Assembly: GCA_028718575.1 (NCBI GenBank)
Contig: JAQULN010000242.1
Coordinates: 1-5,184 of the forward strand
Reading direction: 5' to 3'
Length of the DNA: 5,184 nt
Source of the DNA: Candidatus Krumholzibacteriia bacterium
Lineage (GTDB): Bacteria; Krumholzibacteriota; Krumholzibacteriia; LZORAL124-64-63
Position numbers and translations under genes: made by a program. This document shows positions 1 to 5,184 of the stretch, in pieces. Below the pieces are notes generated by a model that saw only the letters and a program-made list of their open reading frames with translations, did not search any database and was not told the origin of the DNA. Each line of letters begins with the position of its first letter. The first letter of the stretch is position 1.

Positions 1-1361
1 ACGGCGATCTCGGGAACCTGCGCCCGCGCGGTCCGATAGTCGCCGACCGCCGGGTCGAAATAATTCAGCTCGAGCGGCGGCAGAACGAAGCGTCCCTCCT
101 GGACCGGCACGACGACCTTCTCCTCGCGGAGCACCGCCACGTAACGCGGTCCGCTCACATCCTCCTGCAAATCGGTCGAGGCTTCGTACAAGCGCGCCCC
201 CGCCGGATCGGGCAGGTTCAAACCGCGGTAGCTTTTCAGGAAACCGTCGGCGGTGATCACCAGCGTGAGCGCAAGCGGCTCGCCGCGCGCGGCGGACTCG
301 GCGCTGAGCGCGGCGGTCAGTTGGAGTTGGCTGGCCACGATACCGCTGAATTCCGGTGGACGCGGCGCGGGCAACTCGCGGACCTCGATCGACAGCGGAT
401 CGGTGCGCAGCTGGCGCGGGCCGCGGCTGCGACGGCCGAACATCCTTTCGAACGGATCGCTGGCCAGACTCAGCGCCGCCGATTCAATGGTCAACGTGCC
501 GGTCCGGGTCGGAAAAAGCGCGTAGCGGATCTCGGTCACCTCGTAGACGACGCCGCCCACGGTACGCCGGTATGAACGCTCCGGCGGCAGATCCAGCCGC
601 CAGAAACCCTCCGTTCGCGGCGGGCTATAGGACGGCCGCTCCCAAGAATTGCGCTGCCGGTAATACCGGAACGTCAGGATCATTTGCTGACCGATCCACA
701 CCTTGTCGCGGTCGACGTCCAGAGTGATGAACTCCGGATCCGGCGGTTGGCCGGCCTGCGAGCCGGGGCGGGATTCCGGGACTGCCGGCACACTCGGCTG
801 CGGCCGCGGCGGCGGCGACGTCGGCGCGCCAGCGGCCGGATCCGGCGCCACCGTGCCACCGGTCGGCTCTTGGGGCGGCGATCCGGAGACGACCGTGATC
901 TTGATCACGTTGGTAGCGCAGCGTTCGTTGCCGGCGGTCAGCTGGACGGACGGAATCTGGAAGCTGTCGTGGCGCTGCACGATCAGAAAGTACTCGCTGG
1001 CCGCCGTCATGTAGGTACCGGCGCTGTCCATGCTGTAGCTCTGACTGGTTCCACCGGCAACGACCTGGACGCCTTCGATCCGCGGCGGTTCGTGCCGCGG
1101 CGCTTGCAGAAGCCGCCCTTCGGCGTGCACCGTCAGCACGATGCGTTCGCCAGTGGCCACGGTACTGCGATCGACCTCGGCTCGGCAGCGTAGATCGGCC
1201 CACGCCGGCGCGGCCCACAGCACCGCCAACAACACAGCCAGCGCACAGCGCCAATGCCGCGCGGCATGGCAGCGCAATCGGTCGCAATAACGCCGTCGGC
1301 CACCCGGAGCCGACATCCCGGTCGGAGCCGCGAATCCGTCCTGTGCGCGCGCGCGTTCCAT
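1..1361 (-). CDS. batD: BatD (oxygen-tolerance family) protein, 3' end outside window
   Basis: My own translation shows one frame open from the ATGs at 1367 and 1361 to the window edge, about 453 residues without a stop. The ATG at 1361 is chosen: it overlaps the batB stop as TGATG and has AGAGA six bases upstream, whereas the ATG at 1367 has that motif touching it. The ATG at 1316 is also possible and would shorten a long Arg-rich N-terminus. A signal peptide core (ALAVLLAVLWAAPAWA) ends at about residue 55. Module 1 (56-158) begins with the BatD-like VDRSTVATGERIVLTVHAEG. A Pro-rich linker spans 159-209. Module 2 (210-330) has VWIGQQMILTFRYY and the family-like DPFERMFGRRSRG. Module 3 starts at LPAPRPPEFSGIVASQLQLT, equivalent to the usual 'lP..gkP..FsGaVG' stretch. 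Known BatD proteins are about 550-600 residues and end in a transmembrane helix, so the missing part is probably that C-terminal region. It is likely an inner-membrane protein with a large periplasmic part and partner of the two VWA proteins. Confidence 0.92.
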   Translation of the reverse strand, partial: MERARAQDGFAAPTGMSAPGGRRRYCDRLRCHAARHWRCALAVLLAVLWAAPAWADLRCRAEVDRSTVATGERIVLTVHAEGRLLQAPRHEPPRIEGVQVVAGGTSQSYSMDSAGTYMTAASEYFLIVQRHDSFQIPSVQLTAGNERCATNVIKITVVSGSPPQEPTGGTVAPDPAAGAPTSPPPRPQPSVPAVPESRPGSQAGQPPDPEFITLDVDRDKVWIGQQMILTFRYYRQRNSWERPSYSPPRTEGFWRLDLPPERSYRRTVGGVVYEVTEIRYALFPTRTGTLTIESAALSLASDPFERMFGRRSRGPRQLRTDPLSIEVRELPAPRPPEFSGIVASQLQLTAALSAESAARGEPLALTLVITADGFLKSYRGLNLPDPAGARLYEASTDLQEDVSGPRYVAVLREEKVVVPVQEGRFVLPPLELNYFDPAVGDYRTARAQVPEIA

Positions 1362-3196
1362 CACCATTCTCTTTTGCTACGCGGCACGTCGCCGCGCAGC
1401 CGCTGCTGGATCGAACGTTTGAGTTCCTCTTCGTCGCGATCCAGCGCCTGCAACAACTGCAGGGCCTGCTCGCGGTCCAACTCCTGCGGCTCGGCGGGTT
1501 GTTCGGACTGTGCCTGCGGTTGAGGTTCCGGAGGATTCTCGGCATCCGTCGGCTCGGATTGTTCCTTTGAGTCCTGCTGGTCCTGCGTCTGGTCGTCCCT
1601 CTGTTCTTGCCGGTCGTTCCGATCCTGCTGGTCCTGCTGGTCCTGCTGGTCCTGCTGGTCCTGTTGATCCTGTTGATCCTGGGAAGAATCCTGTTGCTGT
1701 TCTTGTTCCTCCTGGGCCTGCAACTGCAATAAGGCAGCCTCGAGATTGTGCAAGGCGTCCCGGCGGCCGGGATCGAGGCGCAAGCTCTCCCGTAAGAAAT
1801 CGGCCGCTTCCTGCGGCGCGCCTTGCGCCAAAGCGGTCGTGCCCGCGTTGTACAGGCTCTCCGCCTTCAGGTCGTGGCGGTTGCTCAACGCGCGTGCGCG
1901 CGCGAACTCCCGCGCCGCTTCGTCCAGGCGCTCGAGGTGAAACAGGGTTTCACCGACGGCCAGGGCCAGGCGCGGATCATCCGGGGCCTGAGCGCGCGCC
2001 TGTTCGAATTCCCGCAAGGCGATCTCGAAATCGTCGCTTGCATAGGCGACACGCCCTCGCTCCATCGCGGCGGCCCAGCCCGGTTGGACCAGTTCGGCGC
2101 GCGCGGTCGTCGCCGCGCTCAGGCACATTGCGACGACCGCAGCCAGTGATCGTACGCCCAGGGCGCCGGCGTGCGCCGCGCGTGAAGGACGCCGCGCCCG
2201 GATGGCGATCGCCAGGCTCAAGTGCAACAACGCCAACCCAAGCGGCCACTGATAGCGTTCCTGCCACCTGGTGATTTGCCGCTGCTCAAACTCCCGCTGT
2301 CCGAGTTCCGCGAACACCGCGCGCAAACGTTCGCCGGCCAGCCCGTCCCTCCCGACGCGAAACGCGGAACCGCCGCCGCCGATCGCAGCTAGCCGTTCCA
2401 GACTGGCCAGATCGAGCCGCGACAGCACAAGATTGCCGTCGGCGTCCTTCAAGAAACCGGCCGACCGGCCTTGCTCATCGGTCAGCGGAATCAGACCCCC
2501 TGTTTCTTCACCGATCCCCACTGGAATCACCTGGATGCCGGCGCGGCGGCACAATTCGGCCTCCTGCTCCCAGTTGCCCTCCAGGTCTTCGCCGTCGGTC
2601 ACCAGCAGGATCGCCTGGAAACCGGCGTCGCGATCCTTGCCGCCGCCGGACTCCAGAACCTCGCGGCTGACGCGCAGCGCCGTCGCGAGCGCCGTGCCCT
2701 GAGTGGAGATCATGTCCGGCGCCGCCATGCGCAGGAATACCTCGGCCGTCCCCAGATCGGTCGTCAGCGGGCATTGCACGAATGCGGCGCCCGCGAAAAG
2801 CACCAGGCCGACGCGGCTCTCGGTCTGCCGCCGCAAGAACGCCGTCAGCTCGGCCTTGGCGCGCTCCAGACGGCTGGGCACGACGTCCTGCGCGAGCATC
2901 GAGCGCGACACGTCGAGGGCGATGACCACGTCGTGGCCGCGTTGGGTCACGGTCACTTCGCTCGCTCCCCACTGCGGCCTGGCCAACGCCAGCGCCAGCC
3001 AACACAGGCCCGCCAGATAGGCGAAGCGGCGCCAGCCGCGCTGGCGCGGAAACCAGTTCTCGCGTTGCGCCGCCGACTGCGGTCCCAACAAACGCGTCGC
3101 GCGAGTGGCGGCCTGTCGATCGCCAGCCTTGATCGCCAGCCACAAGAACAGCGGCGCGACCAACGCGACCAGCCAACCTGCGGCGGCAAACTGCAT
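1361..3196 (-). CDS. batB: BatB-type VWA protein fused to BatC-type TPR domain
   Basis: This 611-residue protein has two parts. The N-terminal half is a second Bat VWA protein. It has membrane segments at about 8-22, 57-73 and 315-333, and a VWA domain at 88-300 with a complete MIDAS: DVSRS at 95-99 (D95, S97, S99), T168 in STQGTAL and D201 in LVTDGED. It also carries GLVLFAGAAFVQCPLT at 130-145. After a basic loop (RARRPSR) comes a fourth hydrophobic stretch at 348-366 ending in TARA, which looks like a signal peptide. About three TPRs follow (roughly 374-407, 408-442 and 445-478). Next come a Gln/Asp/Glu-rich tract (490-570) with six QQD repeats, and a charged helical tail (571-600). Topology predicts both VWA and TPR domains in the periplasm. 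Separate batB and batC genes exist in Bacteroidetes; the VWA-TPR fusion is common in Proteobacteria. The ATG at 3196 is preceded by a strong GAGAGGAG. The gene ends in KREW-stop, overlapping the batD start region. Confidence 0.93.
   Translation of the reverse strand: MQFAAAGWLVALVAPLFLWLAIKAGDRQAATRATRLLGPQSAAQRENWFPRQRGWRRFAYLAGLCWLALALARPQWGASEVTVTQRGHDVVIALDVSRSMLAQDVVPSRLERAKAELTAFLRRQTESRVGLVLFAGAAFVQCPLTTDLGTAEVFLRMAAPDMISTQGTALATALRVSREVLESGGGKDRDAGFQAILLVTDGEDLEGNWEQEAELCRRAGIQVIPVGIGEETGGLIPLTDEQGRSAGFLKDADGNLVLSRLDLASLERLAAIGGGGSAFRVGRDGLAGERLRAVFAELGQREFEQRQITRWQERYQWPLGLALLHLSLAIAIRARRPSRAAHAGALGVRSLAAVVAMCLSAATTARAELVQPGWAAAMERGRVAYASDDFEIALREFEQARAQAPDDPRLALAVGETLFHLERLDEAAREFARARALSNRHDLKAESLYNAGTTALAQGAPQEAADFLRESLRLDPGRRDALHNLEAALLQLQAQEEQEQQQDSSQDQQDQQDQQDQQDQQDQQDRNDRQEQRDDQTQDQQDSKEQSEPTDAENPPEPQPQAQSEQPAEPQELDREQALQLLQALDRDEEELKRSIQQRLRGDVPRSKREW
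1365..1367 (-). other. Alternative first ATG of batD in an ATGGTGA overlap
   Basis: This ATG is in frame with the chosen batD start at 1361 and adds only two residues (Met-Val). It overlaps batB by 7 bases, the same arrangement (ATGNTGA) as at the gene junction at 4199-4205. The Shine-Dalgarno-like AGAGA abuts it, which makes initiation here less likely than at 1361. Confidence 0.4.
1622..1678 (-). repeat. In-frame 9-bp tandem repeat encoding (Asp-Gln-Gln)6-Asp in BatB-C
   Basis: Six tandem 9-base units code for Asp-Gln-Gln at residues 507-524, closed by Asp525. In reading order two units use GAT CAA CAG, and the next four are GAC CAG CAG. The array closes with GAT. The block of identical units suggests recent expansion by slippage or unequal exchange. 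Because the unit is a multiple of three, copy changes would alter linker length without shifting the frame. Confidence 0.9.
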
Positions 3197-3201
3197 GCCG
3201 A

Positions 3202-3209
3202 CTCCTCTC
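3202..3209 (-). promoter_or_regulatory. Strong ribosome binding site of batB
   Basis: GAGAGGAG on the minus strand lies five bases (TCGGC) before the ATG at 3196, and after the batA stop at 3219-3221. It is the strongest Shine-Dalgarno in the window and fixes the batB start. It lies two bases downstream of a perfect hairpin (3212-3235). Confidence 0.85.
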
Positions 3210-3211
3210 AG

Positions 3212-3235
3212 CGCGACGTCACGGCAGACGTCGCG
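3212..3235 (-). other. Perfect 9-bp inverted repeat at the batA/batB junction
   Basis: The arms CGCGACGTC and GACGTCGCG are exactly complementary and flank a 6-base loop. The hairpin covers the last codons and the TGA of batA and stops two bases before the batB ribosome binding site. No U-run follows on the transcribed strand, so it is not a typical intrinsic terminator. An RNA stability, processing or translation-tuning element is possible, and chance in GC-rich DNA is not excluded. Confidence 0.6.
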
Positions 3236-4205
3236 TCCACACTTCCTGGAGCAGCGCGGCCAACACCAGCAGGCAGAAGGCCGGCGCTGCGAACCACCCC
3301 GCCAGCTCCCGATGCCAGGTCAGCACCTGCATCTCATAACGACTGGTCTCCAACTGGTCGATCGTCGCAAAGATATTCTTGAGTTCCTCGCCGCTGGTGG
3401 CGCGACCGGTGATCCCGCCGGTCCGCTCAGCGATTCGCCGCAGCAGCGCCTCGTCGATGTGGGTCTCGATCTGCTGCAGGCGCGGGCCGAACGGCGTGTC
3501 GACCGGAAACGGCGCCAGTCCCTCGCGCCCGACCGCCACGGTGTAGACACGCACGCCGAGGGTGTGCGCCAGTTCCGCTGCGGTCTCCGGCTCGAGCGTG
3601 GGCACGTTGTTGACACCGTCGGTCAACAGGATCACCACTCGGCTCGTCGCGGTGCTGTCGCGCAAGCGTCCCGCGGCCATGGCCAGGCCCAGTCCGATCG
3701 CGGTCCCAGCCTCGATCAACCCGCATTCAACCTCATCCAAAAACCCCAGCAGGATCTGGCGATCCAGCGTCAAGGGACACTGGGTAAACGCCCGCGAAGC
3801 GAAAAGCACCAAACCGATGCGGTCGTGCGGCCGGCTGAGGATGAATTCGCGGATCACGTCCTTCGCGGTTTCCAGACGATCCCGCGGCGCGAAATCGAGG
3901 GCTTGCATGCTGCCGCTGATATCCAAGGCGATCAAGATGTCAACCCCCTCGCCGGCGACCGTTTCGCTGCTGTAGCTTCGCCGCGGCTGGGCGAGCGCAA
4001 CAACCAACAACAGCAGCGCCGCGATCACGAGCCAGGGAGCCAGGCGCGCCAGGCGGACGCGCAAACTCGCCGGCAAAGGGCCGAAGAGAGCCGTGTGGGA
4101 ATGCCGGAGACTGGCGGGCGCGCTCGGGTGGTGGTAGCGCCACCACAATATCGCGATTAACGGCACAGCCGCCAACAGCAGCCACGGATGCGCCAGCGTC
4201 AACAT
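3219..4205 (-). CDS. batA: BatA-like von Willebrand factor A domain membrane protein
   Basis: This 328-residue protein is of usual BatA length. Hydrophobic segments at about residues 7-22 and 57-72 are joined by a basic loop (RLRRH-type composition), and a third lies at 304-320. The VWA domain (about 88-285) therefore lies outside the cytoplasm between TM2 and TM3. The metal-ion-dependent adhesion site is complete: DISGS at 95-99 (D95, S97, S99), T168 in EAGTAIG, and D196 in LLTDGVNN. The family signature GLVLFASRAFTQCPLT is at 131-146, and LLRRIAERTGG at 254-264 matches the usual end of BatA VWA domains. VWA MIDAS domains bind a divalent cation and usually mediate protein-protein contact, so this is probably a scaffold or ligand-binding part of a Bat complex with its downstream VWA partner. 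The ATG at 4205 has GGAGG five bases upstream and overlaps the previous gene by 7 bases, which indicates translational coupling. The exact substrate is unknown. A MxaC/MxaL-type VWA protein is the main alternative name. Confidence 0.93.
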   Translation of the reverse strand: MLTLAHPWLLLAAVPLIAILWWRYHHPSAPASLRHSHTALFGPLPASLRVRLARLAPWLVIAALLLLVVALAQPRRSYSSETVAGEGVDILIALDISGSMQALDFAPRDRLETAKDVIREFILSRPHDRIGLVLFASRAFTQCPLTLDRQILLGFLDEVECGLIEAGTAIGLGLAMAAGRLRDSTATSRVVILLTDGVNNVPTLEPETAAELAHTLGVRVYTVAVGREGLAPFPVDTPFGPRLQQIETHIDEALLRRIAERTGGITGRATSGEELKNIFATIDQLETSRYEMQVLTWHRELAGWFAAPAFCLLVLAALLQEVWTRRLP

Positions 4206-5184
4206 GCCGCCCTCCGGGGATCCTCCAACGAACCCGAATAGCGTTGTTGCAATTCCTGCCAGGCCGCCGTCGCCGCGGCGAGCGTCTGCGCCGGCGCCGG
4301 CGTCCAGACGGGCTGGATGCGCACGCCGTCAATGCAATTCAATGCCTCGGCGAGACAATCCCGGTAGTGCCGCGCGGTGATCGCCGGCGGCGCATAGCGC
4401 AATTGATCGCAGGCGGCCAACAGGCGGACGAAGCCATCCGTTTGCGCCGCGGGCCAGCCGGCTTCGCGAGCGGCAGCGGCCAGTTCCGTCGCCGTCATTT
4501 CGACCGCCGGCAAATGGAAACGGGCCTGCACGTACCGGCGTGCGATGCTCGCCAGGCGGTCCAGTTCGCCGCGTCCGTCGCGGCGGACATCGCCGCTCGA
4601 CCGATCCAGTTCCCGCAGAGCCAACGCCGCCTCCAGCCAGGCGGGCGGCGGCAACGGCAGACTGTCGAGAGCAGCGGCGCTGCCGCGGCGACGCCAGCGC
4701 CGTCGCCCGATCCACCAGGCTGCCGCGAGGGCGACGCACGCGAGTGCCCAGACCAGCCAGCGCGGCAGTCCGGCTAGCTGGCGCGGGTCGCGCACCGGCA
4801 GGTATTCGCCGGAATCAGCGAGACGGCCGTGAACTTGCAAGACCTCTCCAGGAGTGCCGTCTTGCCAGGCCGCCCGCCAAGGCCCCAGGCGATAGACCCG
4901 CCAGAACGAGACGGCGCGCGGCCCGACCGCCGCAGGCAACGCTGCGAGTGCATCCGTTAATAGCGTTTGAGCGGTCGGTGCGTCCGCTGGTTCGAGCCAA
5001 TCCACGTCGACCAACAACGTCGCTGCCGGTGGAAACTCGACGTTTTGCGGACCCTCCACGACCACGGCGACCAGATCCCCCAGTTCGCCCGCGTCTGGTA
5101 CGACGCGCAGTTGGAGCGTCTGCGGCGCCTCGGCCCGCCAGGAAAAGCGCGCGATCGCCGTGTCGGCCGCCGCGGGTGATCCGC
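4199..5184 (-). CDS. Bat-cluster membrane protein with extracytoplasmic domain, one TM helix and DUF4381/MxaA-like layout (5' end outside window)
   Basis: The frame is open from the window edge (first complete codon at 5182) to a TGA at 4199-4201, giving 327 residues with no start visible. An in-frame GTG at 5065 exists, but coding-like sequence continues upstream of it, so it is probably not the start. Numbering from the edge, residues 1-140 look like a beta-rich extracytoplasmic domain (for example LQLRVVPDAGELGDLVAVVV). Residues 142-159 (WLVWALACVALAAAWWIG) form one transmembrane helix. The basic stretch RRRWRRR that follows puts the C-terminus in the cytoplasm. Residues 182-285 are helical and contain RRYVQARFHLP and LLAACDQLRYAPP, which resemble the C-terminal domain of DUF4381 and BatD-like proteins as I remember them. 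The gene sits directly before batA, the slot DUF4381 occupies in Pseudomonas-type clusters. It is much longer than the roughly 170 residues usual there and is closer in layout to MxaA of methanol-oxidation clusters. Family assignment is tentative; no catalytic motif was seen. Confidence 0.8.
   Translation of the reverse strand, partial: GSPAAADTAIARFSWRAEAPQTLQLRVVPDAGELGDLVAVVVEGPQNVEFPPAATLLVDVDWLEPADAPTAQTLLTDALAALPAAVGPRAVSFWRVYRLGPWRAAWQDGTPGEVLQVHGRLADSGEYLPVRDPRQLAGLPRWLVWALACVALAAAWWIGRRRWRRRGSAAALDSLPLPPPAWLEAALALRELDRSSGDVRRDGRGELDRLASIARRYVQARFHLPAVEMTATELAAAAREAGWPAAQTDGFVRLLAACDQLRYAPPAITARHYRDCLAEALNCIDGVRIQPVWTPAPAQTLAAATAAWQELQQRYSGSLEDPRRAAC
4211..4215 (-). promoter_or_regulatory. 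Ribosome binding site of batA inside the end of the upstream gene
   Basis: On the minus strand GGAGG is followed by five bases (GCGGC) and the ATG at 4205. The site lies within the last codons of the upstream gene, which ends 7 bases inside batA. It supports the 4205 start and translational coupling. Confidence 0.8.

Noticed and set aside
625..1545. Minus-strand open frame of 306 codons across the batB/batD junction
   Set aside because: It is a shadow in another frame: Arg/Ala/Gly-rich with no domain pattern. The BatD frame over the same DNA has a signal peptide and family motifs.
1622..1678. CRISPR-like or minisatellite array
   Set aside because: Units are 9 bases with no spacers, and they lie in frame inside a coding sequence.
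1510..2274. Plus-strand frame with collagen-like GPAGPAGPAGP
   Set aside because: The pattern is the antisense reading of the QQD codon repeat in BatB-C, and the frame is otherwise low-complexity Pro/Arg/Ala.
3212..3235. Intrinsic transcription terminator between batA and batB
   Set aside because: The stem is good, but no U-run follows on the minus strand. The next gene starts 15 bases after the stem with a strong ribosome binding site, so termination here is unlikely.
2471..3382. Long plus-strand open frame (303 codons) opposite batB
   Set aside because: Long antisense frames are expected in GC-rich genes. The translation is Arg/Gln/His-rich without a recognisable fold, while the opposite strand is a clear VWA protein.
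3105..4160. Long plus-strand open frame (351 codons) opposite batA
   Set aside because: Same reason: it is antisense to a well-supported BatA with a complete MIDAS, and it has no ribosome binding site or domain signal that I could see.

Overview
The window is one compact block of four same-strand genes. All lie on the minus strand, so transcription runs from position 5184 down to 1. They form the core of a Bat ('Bacteroides aerotolerance') or MoxR-associated von Willebrand factor A (VWA) cluster. The DNA is GC-rich, roughly two thirds G+C by eye, with strong G/C preference at third codon positions. The gene order is: membrane protein with a DUF4381/MxaA-like layout, then a BatA-type VWA protein, then a BatB-type VWA protein fused to BatC-type TPR repeats, then BatD. 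As I recall, Pseudomonas and other Gammaproteobacteria have this order downstream of moxR and a DUF58 gene. A GC-rich proteobacterium is therefore the best guess, but the sequence does not fix the taxon.

Layout in the direction of transcription. Positions 5184-4199 hold a membrane protein whose 5' end is outside the window. It has an extracytoplasmic domain, one transmembrane helix and a cytoplasmic helical domain. It overlaps the next gene by 7 bases. Positions 4205-3219 hold the BatA-like VWA protein, with three membrane segments and a complete MIDAS metal site. After 21-22 bases, positions 3196-1361 hold a second MIDAS-complete VWA protein. It continues into an internal signal-peptide-like helix, about three TPRs, a Gln/Asp repeat tract and a charged helical C-terminus. 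BatD follows from about 1361 and runs off the window at position 1. It has a signal peptide, beta-rich modules and a Pro-rich linker.

How they probably work together. The positive-inside rule puts the VWA domains, the TPR domain and the BatD modules on the periplasmic side of the inner membrane. This suggests an envelope-anchored, metal-dependent assembly. In related clusters a MoxR AAA+ ATPase acts with such proteins in maturation or stress tolerance of envelope or redox proteins; moxR and the DUF58 gene would be expected beyond position 5184. The precise substrate is unknown for most Bat systems.

There is no intergenic stretch over 22 bases and no RNA gene, mobile element, CRISPR array or promoter that I can support. 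The points of interest are the long first gene, the BatB-BatC fusion with an apparently retained signal peptide, the slippage-prone 9-bp repeat, a perfect hairpin at the batA/batB junction, and the ATGNTGA gene overlaps.
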